Assembly (NCBI RefSeq): GCF_009177065.1 | Contig: NZ_WEZF01000013.1 | Coordinates: 62,001 to 126,000, forward strand | DNA from: Tautonia marina | GTDB taxonomy: Bacteria; Planctomycetota; Planctomycetia; Isosphaerales; Isosphaeraceae | DNA length: 64,000 nucleotides | Reading direction: 5' to 3' | Shown: positions 1 to 7,659 of the stretch, piece after piece | How positions within the stretch are numbered: the stretch's first letter is position 1 | Layout: every line of letters begins with the position of its first letter | The notes under the pieces: model-generated | The model's input: the letters and a program-made list of their open reading frames with translations, nothing else | What the model was told of the DNA's origin: nothing | Database searches by the model: none | Program-made: the position numbers and the translations under genes

Positions 1-40
1 CTGGTGGGGTGGCTGGTTTCGCAAAGAGCCCAGTCACCCC
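1..40 (-). terminator. R3-family hairpin downstream of lipoprotein gene
   Basis: An imperfect inverted repeat (GGGGTGGCTGG ... CCCAGTCACCCC) begins about 20 bases past the stop codon of the gene ending at 62. It resembles the R3 palindromes that follow other genes here (15018, 28224, 32424, 35172, 53075). There is no U tract, so termination is inferred from position and structure. Confidence 0.35.
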
Positions 41-61
41 GCCGATGGGTTGGGGGCGTGC

Positions 62-511
62 TCAGGTGCCGACGAACTCGATGTAGAGTCGGCCGTTGGG
101 GCGATCGACCCAGATGCGGCTGAGCCCCGGGGAGTCGTCGAAGTAGACCTCGGGCAGGGCCTCGATGCGGTCGTGATCCCACCAGGCGGGAAACCCGTAG
201 CGGGCGCTCATCGGCCGATCCCCGGGCGGGGGCGTTTTGAGCCCCCTGGCGGCGATGAGGCGATTGAGGTAGGCGTTGTCGATCGGCTCCAGGACCCAGG
301 CGAAGGAGGGGTCCATGCCCCGCGACTCGCCGTAGTAATGCACGATCCTGACGGTTGCCGGCGGCGCGGCGCCGAACAGCCCCTCCAGCGGCTCGATCGC
401 CTCGTCTCGCGACGGGCCGCACCCGACGCAGGCCAGCACGGCGACCATCGCCCACCGCCCTGCTCTGCCGGCCCGTCGTCCTGATTCGCCCGCGGTGCGC
501 TGCATGGGCAT
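62..511 (-). CDS. Small putative lipoprotein, unknown function
   Basis: A 149-residue protein that I do not recognise. The start at 511 is chosen because AGGAGGG lies about 8 bases upstream. The N terminus has an Arg-rich n-region, a short hydrophobic stretch (MVAVLACVGCGPS) and a lipobox-like VLAC, so it is probably an exported lipoprotein. The rest is rich in aromatic and charged residues, with no catalytic motif that I can name. The reading frame is open further upstream to 844, but that extension is low-complexity and lacks a ribosome site. It stands alone, upstream of (and probably unrelated to) the ATPase gene. Confidence 0.6.
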   Translation of the reverse strand: MPMQRTAGESGRRAGRAGRWAMVAVLACVGCGPSRDEAIEPLEGLFGAAPPATVRIVHYYGESRGMDPSFAWVLEPIDNAYLNRLIAARGLKTPPPGDRPMSARYGFPAWWDHDRIEALPEVYFDDSPGLSRIWVDRPNGRLYIEFVGT

Positions 512-909
512 GAGGATCCCTCCTGACGCGGTTGTCGCAACTTCGAACGGTCGTCGGGTGATGGCATCACCCCGATGCTTACGTCTCGAAGTTGGGCAGG
601 GTTCGGCGACAGGGTGGCTTGAGCGCGGGCGGAACCTCAGAAAAGCCCCCCGGTCGGGTGGCACGGGTGACCTCACCAGTGGGGCCCCCATTGCAGGCAG
701 AACCAAGGGAGGACACCCGGGTTTGCCCGGCGTTCGGCTCGGGGATGGGCAGAGCCTGGAGACGCTGGACAGGGGACGAAGGCGATCGCGTCGGCAAAGT
801 GGGCTGAACACTGGTGAGGACACCAGTGCCACCCAGGCCATCATGTGTTGACAACTATGTTCCCACCAGTGCCACCTGCCCGTCTACTTGAACACGCCAC
901 CAAGCAATG
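512..909. other. Intergenic region with R4 palindromes
   Basis: No convincing gene. It holds a perfect hairpin (CACTGGTG-AGGA-CACCAGTG, 809-828), an imperfect 19-base inverted pair (656-674 with 816-834), and a third copy of the CACCAGTGCCACC core at about 864-876. Overall this resembles the GGGTGG...CCACCC palindromes elsewhere in the window. It borders the A+T-rich ATPase gene on its 3' side. Confidence 0.5.
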
Positions 910-2160
910 TCAACCAGTCAATTTGGACAAATCAATCTTCTTAACCGTCTCGTCATTTTCTTTAAGCAACATCACTCTAATGCACATTCTGAATTTGGGA
1001 TCTTTAAAAACGTAAGAATCGCCTTTTGCTGACCGTTTTATCACTGCTTTTTCCCCTCCAGCAAGCTCGGAAAGCATCCCACTAATATTCAATTTTGTTC
1101 CGCAGGTGGAACTCGGGAATTCTCTTCTCACGATATCCTCTATGTCTTGCAACTTAATTTCATCACCATCCATTTTTCCAAGCGAAAACAATACTTGATT
1201 CCTTCTTCCTACGCGTGTATCTTTGTTATTCATCAAACTCTCTATGACCGAATAATCATGGGAAAGCGAAGAACTTACCCATTGCCGATCAGCTTCTTCT
1301 AGCAAATCCAAATTTATAACATTTCCATTTTTTGCAATAATTCTCGAAAGCTCGAGACAATATTCATGAATTCTTTGGGGTACTCGATCTGTAACCCAGC
1401 TAATATAATGAACAAGCTGATCAAGATCTTGGGAACTAGAGGCTCTAAACTTGAGCTCTCCTATCAAACCCCGCACAATCAAAGCCGACGCCTGATCATA
1501 CGAGAGCCTTGAAACTTCTGGCAATTCATACAGACGATTTGAAATAGTATGCATATTTGGAGTACTAGCAAAATACTCCTTTACCCCGCTTGGCACACCG
1601 ACAATCAACAATTTTACACGATATCTAGAATAGCGCTCATCGTCAAGCAATGTAATTACATTTGCGAGCTCTTTCATCAAACTTTTATCATCGAACACAG
1701 ATTCTAAATTGTCTAAAACAACAAATGCATCTGAATCGTTGGCTTTTCTTCTTGCCAGGGCAAAACAGCGTTCCAAAGGATCTATCTCGGCCAATTGATA
1801 CTCAGCATCGTGACCAAGACCTCCTTCGACACCAGGAACCGATAATGTTGCTGCTTTCGACTCGCGATAAGCAACCTTACGAAAAGGGTCTAAAGTCGCG
1901 ATTATATTTGAAATTTCATTTGTTATTGATCCCATTCTGGACGCATTAGCCAAGTTTGCAGGAAAGTAAACGTAGGCCAATTTAGACATTACACTTTTAT
2001 ACAACCATGATTTCCCTGTGCCACTTTCCCCATGAATGATGGTGTGGAGTGAGCCTCTCAAGCTTGATTCGAGCGCATTCTCAAGAAACGGCCTATCTAC
2101 ATACATAATTTCATTCACATTGGCAGATCGTGGTGTAAACACTTGTTCGGGATATTTCAT
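910..2160 (-). CDS. Orphan P-loop ATPase (AAA/STAND-like), A+T-rich
   Basis: A 416-residue protein. Walker A is GESGTGKS near residue 45, and a Walker B-like strand FVVLDNLE lies near residue 150. After the NTPase core comes a helical region and then what looks like a winged-helix segment (about 300-400). The layout resembles AAA/ORC-type or STAND ATPases used as switches in defence or DNA-handling systems, but no partner domain is visible. Base composition is strikingly A+T-rich against neighbours of roughly 65-70% GC, and codon use differs accordingly, which suggests recent acquisition. ATG at 2160 is preferred over an upstream TTG at 2172. Exact function unknown. Confidence 0.7.
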   Translation of the reverse strand: MKYPEQVFTPRSANVNEIMYVDRPFLENALESSLRGSLHTIIHGESGTGKSWLYKSVMSKLAYVYFPANLANASRMGSITNEISNIIATLDPFRKVAYRESKAATLSVPGVEGGLGHDAEYQLAEIDPLERCFALARRKANDSDAFVVLDNLESVFDDKSLMKELANVITLLDDERYSRYRVKLLIVGVPSGVKEYFASTPNMHTISNRLYELPEVSRLSYDQASALIVRGLIGELKFRASSSQDLDQLVHYISWVTDRVPQRIHEYCLELSRIIAKNGNVINLDLLEEADRQWVSSSLSHDYSVIESLMNNKDTRVGRRNQVLFSLGKMDGDEIKLQDIEDIVRREFPSSTCGTKLNISGMLSELAGGEKAVIKRSAKGDSYVFKDPKFRMCIRVMLLKENDETVKKIDLSKLTG

Positions 2161-2298
2161 TCTATTTACCAAGATAGAAGTTTTGTAAAGATTGTGTTCA
2201 AATCTTCCCGGGCGGCGAAGCCGTAAGAGGCGTTCTGAGACCGATCGGTGATTGCTGAAAGAATGGTCCTTGTCGCGCCGCGAGCTGATACCCGGCGA

Positions 2299-2547
2299 TC
2301 AACCGACTGGGGCAAAGGGGCGGACGGAGAGGATCTCGTCGGCGCGGAGCGATTCAATCTCCGATTCTCTGACCGTGACGACGGCGATCGACTCGCCGAG
2401 GGCGTTGAAGACTTCGAGGATCGCGCCATCCTCGCCGCCCTTGGGATCGGGGATGTAATCGACGAGGGTCACAACATCGCCGCATTTAAGGCCGTACTCG
2501 GCGATGTCGCGAAGGAGGGACACACGCTCGTAGAGAGAAGGTCTCAT
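2299..2547 (-). CDS. DUF4926-like small protein
   Basis: An 82-residue acidic protein. The pattern of a short helix, then GDVVTLVDYIP and a final strand ending near SVRPFAPVG, matches the small beta-rich DUF4926 family, from memory of the family. Its ATG overlaps the stop of the DUF6883-like gene by four bases (ATGA), so the two are translationally coupled. Paired small proteins of this kind are often toxin-antitoxin or toxin-immunity modules, but that role is not established here. Function unknown. Confidence 0.6.
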   Translation of the reverse strand: MRPSLYERVSLLRDIAEYGLKCGDVVTLVDYIPDPKGGEDGAILEVFNALGESIAVVTVRESEIESLRADEILSVRPFAPVG

Positions 2548-2879
2548 GGTTGGCGGCTCTTGTCGGGCTTGAGTGTCACAAAGCGGTATGATCCGTCAGC
2601 TTGCAGGTGGATCCAGACCGTGACCACCTTCAATGATCGGCCGTTCGGACCCGTGATCGCCCCTCGGACAAGGTAGTAGGTTCCTTGCGAGTTGACTCCA
2701 TCTTCCACCGCATCCACGCGAGCGGCAAGGGCACGAAGTTCATCACGCAACGAGTCGGCACAGGAGACGTCGAATCCAGCCAAGCCGAGGAACTTGGATT
2801 TGTCGTCTTCAGGGCGGTGGATCAGTAGGTACTTGGTCAGTTTGTCATCGGCAATGATCGCATCTTCGGGAATCTTCAT
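2544..2879 (-). CDS. DUF6883-like protein
   Basis: A 111-residue protein whose pattern (KLTKYLL, DDKSKFL, GPNGRSLKVVTVWI, final beta strand RFVTL) fits DUF6883, a domain reported in toxin-like and phage-associated proteins. The ATG at 2879 is chosen because the open frame upstream to 2939 encodes only basic low-complexity sequence; no strong ribosome site is visible. It is the first gene of a two-gene unit with the downstream DUF4926-like gene, which starts inside its stop codon. A toxin-like role is inference only. Confidence 0.6.
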   Translation of the reverse strand: MKIPEDAIIADDKLTKYLLIHRPEDDKSKFLGLAGFDVSCADSLRDELRALAARVDAVEDGVNSQGTYYLVRGAITGPNGRSLKVVTVWIHLQADGSYRFVTLKPDKSRQP

Positions 2880-2994
2880 CGGAGAATCGACCCGCGGGGC
2901 TCGCGTGTGCGGATTCAGAGGGGGACGCGTGCGGGGCACGCAAGGGCGGGCCCCACGGGTCGTAGTGCGGGGGGGGTGAGGGTGGGGATGGAGA

Positions 2995-3046
2995 CCCCCT
3001 CACCCGGCCTGCGGCCACCCTCTCCCCCGCAGACGGGGGAGAGGGA
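2995..3046. repeat. R1 palindromic repeat
   Basis: CCCTCACCCGGCC-TGCGGCCACCCTC followed by TCCCCCG...CGGGGGAGAGGG, giving two nested hairpins. It is about 15 bases past the stop of nrdJ. Related copies lie at 10565, 10645, 26779 and 26846. It may act as a terminator or stability element for nrdJ mRNA. Confidence 0.6.
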
Positions 3047-3060
3047 AGGGAAAGGAAGGC

Positions 3061-6000
3061 TCAGGAGCAGCCCATCGAGTTGCCGCAGTTGAAGCAGCGG
3101 TAGCAGGTGCCGCAGCGGACGGTGAGGGCGCCGCAGTTGTCGCAGGAGGGGGCGTCGGACTGGAAGCGGGCGAATTCTTGTTGCTGGGCGCCGAGGCCGA
3201 TCTCGTGGGAGGGGACGAGGGAATCGGTGCGGGACGACGAGGAGGACGAGTGAGAGGCGGTGGCCTCGGCGTCGTCGAGGTCGGCCATGGTGGCGGTGCG
3301 GTGGCCGTTGGTCTTGATGACGGGGGTGCTCGGCGCGGTGGGGGCGTCGAGGTCGGCGGAAGGACCGGTTAACGCGGCGGCGGGAGCGGGGGAGACGGTG
3401 ATGGGGCTCGTGGGCTCGACACCGTCGCGGCGAGGGGTGTTGGCCTCGCGGTAGCCGGGGATGAACTGGATGCCGAGCCACCGGAAGATGTAGTCGGTGA
3501 CGCTCTTGGCGATCGGGATGTCGGGGTTCTTGGTGAACCCGGCCGGCTCGAAGCGGCTGTGGGCGAACTTGTTGACGAAGACTTCGAGCGGGACCCCGTA
3601 TTGCAGGCCCATCGAGACGAGCGTGCCGACGACGTCCATCAGGCCGCCGACGGTGGAACCCTCCTTGGCCATCGTGATGAACAGCTCGCCGGGGCGGCCG
3701 TCGTCGTAGAAGCCGACGTTGATGTACCCCTCATGACCCTGGATGTCGAACTTGTGGGTCATGCTGCGGCGGGTGTCGGGCAGGCGCTCGCGGCGCGGGG
3801 GGCCGATCTCGGCGGGTCGGCCGCCGACGGGGGCGGGAGGCTGCGCGGCCGCGGCGGGCTTGAGGCCGGCACGCTCGCGCTGGAGGCGTTCGTGCTCGGC
3901 ATCGAGGGCGGCGCGGGCGGCGTTGACCTCGTTCCAGGCTTTTTCCAGGTCGGTCTTGGCCTTGGCCAGCTCGGCGGCGATCTTCTGATCCTCGCTGGAA
4001 GTGCTGACCGGCTGCGATTCCTTCGAACCGTCGCGGTAGATGGCCAGCGCCTTCAGTCCGAGCCGCCAGCCTTCGAGGTAGGCGTCGCGGATGTCGGCGA
4101 CGGTGGCCTCGCGGGGCATGTTGACGGTCTTCGAGATCGCTCCCGAGAGGAACGGCTGCGCGGCGGCCATCATGCGGACGTGCCCTTCCCAGGCGATCGT
4201 CCGGACACCGTTGCGCGGCGGGAAGGCACAGTCGAAGACGGCCAGGTGGTCGTTGTCGAGGCCGGGGGCCCCTTCAATCGTGTCGTGCTCGTCGATGTAG
4301 TCGAGAACGCCGCGGATGACCGGCTCGTCGTAGCCGAGGGTCTTGAGCGCCATCGGCACGGTGCGGTTGACGATCTTGAGCATGCCGCCGCCGGCGAGGC
4401 TCTTGTACTTGACCAGGGCGATGTCGGGCTCGATGCCGGTGGTGTCGCAGTCCATCATGAAGGCGATGGTGCCGGTCGGGGCGAGCACGGTGACCTGGCT
4501 GTTGCGGTAGCCGTTGGTCCGGCCGAGTTCGAGGCACTCATCCCAGACCTTGCGGGCCTCGGTCAGCAGCGCGTCGGGGCAAGACGGGTCGATCGACTCG
4601 ACGGCGTCGCGGTGCATCTCCATGACGCGGAGCATCGGCTCGCGGTTGATCCGGAAGCCGTCGAAGGGTCCGAGGCGGCCGGCGTGCTCGGCGGAGGTCC
4701 GGTAGGCCTCGCCGTGCATGATGGCGGTGATCGCCCCGGCCAGGGCCCGGCCTTCGGGAGAGTCGTACGGCCGGCCGGTCGACATGATGAGCGCGCCGAG
4801 GTTGGCGTAGCCGAGCCCGAGGGGCCGGAAGGCGTGGCTGTTGGCGGCGATCAGGTCGGTCGGGTAGCTGACGTGGTCGACGAGGATTTCCTGAGCGGTG
4901 ATGAAGATGCGGCAGGCAGCGCGGAAGCCTTCGGCGTCGAAGCTGCCGTCCTCGCGGCGGAACTTCATCAGGTTGATCGACGAGAGGTTGCAGGCGCTAT
5001 CGTCGAGGAACATGTACTCGGAGCACGGGTTCGACGAGTTGATCGGCGCCGTGTTGGGGCAGGTGTGCCACTTCTGGATCGTGTCCTCGTACTGCATGCC
5101 GGGGTCGCCGCAGGTCCAGGTCCCCTCGGCGATCTTGTCGAGGAGATCCTTGGCGCGGTAGGTGTCCATCGGCCGGCCGGTGGTGACGGCGCGGGTGGTC
5201 CATTCCTCGTCGTTGACCGCGGCGCGGAGGAAGGCGTCGGTGGCTCGGACAGAAAGGTTGGCGTTCTGGAAGAGGACGGAACTATACGCCTCGCCGTTGA
5301 AGTTGGCGTCGTAGCCTTCGCGGATCAGGGCGTGGGCTTTTTGTTCCTCGTTGGTCTTGGCCGTGATGAATTCGAGGATGTCGGGGTGCCAGCACTTGAG
5401 CGTCTGCATCTTGGCGGCGCGTCGGGTCTTGCCGCCCGACTTAACGACGCTGGCGACGGCGTCATACACCCTCATGAAGCTGACCGGGCCGGAGGGTCGG
5501 CCGCCGCCGGAGAGCTTCTCGCGGCTGGAGCGGAGGGTCGAGAGGTCGGTACCGGTGCCCGAGCCGTACTTGAAGAGCATGGCCTCGGCGTGGGCCAGCT
5601 TCATGATCCCTTCCATGTCGTCGGAGACCGACTGGATGAAGCAGGCCGAGCCTTGCGGGTACTTGTAGGCGTCGTCGACGGCGACGACCGAACGGGTTTC
5701 CTCGTCCCAGCGGTAGTTGTTGGCGTCTCCGGAGACGCCGCGCTGGTGGTAGAGGCCGACGTTGAACCAGACGGGGGAGTTGAACGAGCCGTACTGGTTG
5801 ACGCAGAGGGCTGACAGTTCGTCGTAGAAGGTTTCGGCGTCGGCGTCGGAGGCGAAGTAGCCGTCGGCCTTGCCCCAGTCGGTGATGGTCCGAGTGACGC
5901 GGTGGACCAGTTGCCGAACGCTGAATTCACGCTCGGGCGTGTTGACCTCACCGTAGAAGTACTTGCTGACGACGACGTTGGTGGCGAGCTGGCTCCAGGA

Positions 6001-6207
6001 GCGCGGCACCTCGCAGCCGGTCTGCTCGAAGATGACCTTGCCACGCTCGTCCTTGATGGCCGCGGTGCGCTCGTCCCACTCGACCTGATCGAACGGGCTG
6101 ACCCCCTCGGTGCTGAAGACGCGAGGAACCACCATCCCCCGCCCCGCCGTCCCGGCCCCTTGGCCCCGATCCTGCCCGAGCTCTTCCCGATGATCAACGG
6201 TCGCCAT
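3061..6207 (-). CDS. nrdJ: Adenosylcobalamin-dependent (class II) ribonucleotide reductase
   Basis: A 1048-residue enzyme that reduces ribonucleotides to deoxyribonucleotides with adenosylcobalamin as radical source. Visible signatures are GSACFIQSV (active-site Cys), the phosphate-binding FKYGSGTGTDLS region and NPCSEYMFLDDSACNLSS (catalytic Asn/Cys/Glu). A charged coiled-coil insert follows at about 735-800, then a TSCPD-type domain, a Pro/Thr-rich linker, and a Cys-rich C terminus (CDNCGAL ... CGTCYRCFNCG) for re-reduction or metal binding. The ATG at 6207 has GGAGG upstream. It is monocistronic with an R1 repeat after the stop. I saw no cobalamin riboswitch or NrdR box in the leader. Confidence 0.95.
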   Translation of the reverse strand: MATVDHREELGQDRGQGAGTAGRGMVVPRVFSTEGVSPFDQVEWDERTAAIKDERGKVIFEQTGCEVPRSWSQLATNVVVSKYFYGEVNTPEREFSVRQLVHRVTRTITDWGKADGYFASDADAETFYDELSALCVNQYGSFNSPVWFNVGLYHQRGVSGDANNYRWDEETRSVVAVDDAYKYPQGSACFIQSVSDDMEGIMKLAHAEAMLFKYGSGTGTDLSTLRSSREKLSGGGRPSGPVSFMRVYDAVASVVKSGGKTRRAAKMQTLKCWHPDILEFITAKTNEEQKAHALIREGYDANFNGEAYSSVLFQNANLSVRATDAFLRAAVNDEEWTTRAVTTGRPMDTYRAKDLLDKIAEGTWTCGDPGMQYEDTIQKWHTCPNTAPINSSNPCSEYMFLDDSACNLSSINLMKFRREDGSFDAEGFRAACRIFITAQEILVDHVSYPTDLIAANSHAFRPLGLGYANLGALIMSTGRPYDSPEGRALAGAITAIMHGEAYRTSAEHAGRLGPFDGFRINREPMLRVMEMHRDAVESIDPSCPDALLTEARKVWDECLELGRTNGYRNSQVTVLAPTGTIAFMMDCDTTGIEPDIALVKYKSLAGGGMLKIVNRTVPMALKTLGYDEPVIRGVLDYIDEHDTIEGAPGLDNDHLAVFDCAFPPRNGVRTIAWEGHVRMMAAAQPFLSGAISKTVNMPREATVADIRDAYLEGWRLGLKALAIYRDGSKESQPVSTSSEDQKIAAELAKAKTDLEKAWNEVNAARAALDAEHERLQRERAGLKPAAAAQPPAPVGGRPAEIGPPRRERLPDTRRSMTHKFDIQGHEGYINVGFYDDGRPGELFITMAKEGSTVGGLMDVVGTLVSMGLQYGVPLEVFVNKFAHSRFEPAGFTKNPDIPIAKSVTDYIFRWLGIQFIPGYREANTPRRDGVEPTSPITVSPAPAAALTGPSADLDAPTAPSTPVIKTNGHRTATMADLDDAEATASHSSSSSSRTDSLVPSHEIGLGAQQQEFARFQSDAPSCDNCGALTVRCGTCYRCFNCGNSMGCS

Positions 6208-6589
6208 CGCCGGCCTCCGCCTGTGATCGAACGTATCTATTATCAGGTATTCGGAGTGAGTCGAATCTCCTGGAGGTGGGCGCATGATTACTGGACTTGC
6301 GACCAGTGTCAACAGGTTATTCGACTATGGCCTGATGCTGGTGCTCGATCGAGTCTGAAAGTTCGTCTCGATTGGTTCCTCCGAAAGCGTCGCCATCCAT
6401 GTGGAAATATCTGCCAGATGAGAGCGACGCCAGAAGACAGTTTTCGCCATGTACACCCTAGAGGGAATACGAGCACCACACAGTTTCGCAGAACATTTTA
6501 ACCATTCTTCCAAAAATACCAATTTTTCCGAACTGCTGCCAAGTTTCAAAAAAATTTAAAAACAAAGTTTACCATACCGCAATAAAAAT
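6208..6589. other. Leader of nrdJ and A+T-rich spacer
   Basis: No gene supported. Positions 6480-6590 are markedly A+T-rich with A runs, which serve as the U tract of the rplU terminator and may also carry the nrdJ promoter. I looked for a B12 box and for paired NrdR boxes and found neither. Confidence 0.4.
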
Positions 6590-6627
6590 AAGCCGTTGCT
6601 CGCGGTATATACCGCGAGAAACGGCTT
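6590..6627 (-). terminator. Strong intrinsic terminator of rplU
   Basis: A near-perfect 38-base hairpin: AAGCCGTT-x-CTCGCGGTAT pairs with ATACCGCGAG-A-AACGGCTT. On the minus strand it is followed by a T-rich run (TATTTTTATT). It begins about 27 bases past the rplU stop. It is the clearest Rho-independent terminator in the window. Confidence 0.85.
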
Positions 6628-6653
6628 GATCTGGCACAATCGACAAACGTCAC

Positions 6654-6971
6654 TCAGGCGGTCTTGATGCTGACGATCTGGACCGTGGTGAAGGGCTGAC
6701 GGTGACCGCGCTTGCGGCGGTACCCTTTGCGCCGGCGGAACTTGCGGATGACGATTTTCTTGTCGCGGAACTGACGGACCACCTTGGCGACCACCTGGGC
6801 CCCTTCGACAACCGGGGCGCCGATCGTCGGCTCGCCGTCGGTGCCGGAGATGAGCAGCACCTTGTCGAAGGTGATTTCGTCGCCGTCATCTCCATCGCGG
6901 CGATCGACGGTCACGAGGTCGCCCTCGCTGACGCGGAACTGGTGGCTACCGTCCTCGAAGATGGCGTACAT
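6654..6971 (-). CDS. rplU: 50S ribosomal protein L21
   Basis: 105 residues, normal length for bL21. The protein begins MYAIFEDGSHQFRVSEGDLV, with the basic C-terminal segment KKIVIRKFRRRKGYRRKRGH typical of the family. It binds 23S rRNA in the large subunit. The open frame continues upstream to 7031, but the MYAIF start fits family length. Usually rplU is followed at once by rpmA (L27) and often obgE; here a strong terminator follows and no rpmA is seen within the window. Confidence 0.93.
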   Translation of the reverse strand: MYAIFEDGSHQFRVSEGDLVTVDRRDGDDGDEITFDKVLLISGTDGEPTIGAPVVEGAQVVAKVVRQFRDKKIVIRKFRRRKGYRRKRGHRQPFTTVQIVSIKTA

Positions 6972-7659
6972 GGCGCTCGATTCGACTCTCTTGGGCCGGA
7001 CGATCGGCGACCGCGAAGCCCTTCGGCCCAAGTGGCCGAGTCCTTCGCGATGGCGGTCCTGACCGCTTGGGGGACGAAGTCGCCGGTGGCCGGGACCGGG
7101 CGACTTGCCCGATGCTTTGGAAGGTTCCGGTGTTCCTGGCGAAGCGAACCATCATACCGCGTGATTTGTCTGGCGCGAAGAGGGTCTCTTGGCCGCGTAC
7201 GCAAACATCAGAACGGAGCGTTGATCGGCCCCGGATCAGGACATTCGGTGCGGCGGTTGACGTCGATCGGACGAGATCATGGGGTCGGAATGATGAGATT
7301 TCGCCTCTTTTGCTGACGCCGGCCAGCGTCCATGCCCCCGTGTTGCTTGAAATTTGGGAAGACTCTGGCGAGAAGACGGTGCCGAAGCCGGCCGGTTTCT
7401 CTATACTGAAATGTTATCGGGAGAGAGCGGTCTCCTTCGGCTGAGCCGGAATGCGCGAAGAATCGGGATATGGCTGGCCCGGCCGTTGCGTTAGGATAGG
7501 AGACTGACGCGAGACATCGGGCCTCCCTACGACCCCCGCGCCGGCTCGCGAGGGATCGATCCGATGTCGTTTTTCTCGCCGCCTCCTGGGCAAGCAATCG
7601 GGGCCGGGCCGCGTCGTGCGCTGCCGCGCCAGTCGCGCCCGAAGATGAGACACGCTGCG
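6972..7659. other. Divergent intergenic region between rplU and sucA
   Basis: About 690 bases between divergent genes, presumably carrying both promoters. Open frames here have no recognisable product. A TATACT-like hexamer lies near 7402-7407, upstream of sucA, but I see no convincing -35 partner. Confidence 0.35.

Noticed and set aside
3559-5814. Long plus-strand frame opposite nrdJ
   Set aside because: Same antisense GC effect; the translation is repetitive and the nrdJ frame is certain.
6208-6480. Possible cobalamin riboswitch before nrdJ
   Set aside because: The B12 box and the expected pairing elements could not be found on the relevant strand.
6325-6549. Small minus-strand frame between rplU and nrdJ
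   Set aside because: No ribosome site, no family, and it overlaps the A+T-rich leader region.
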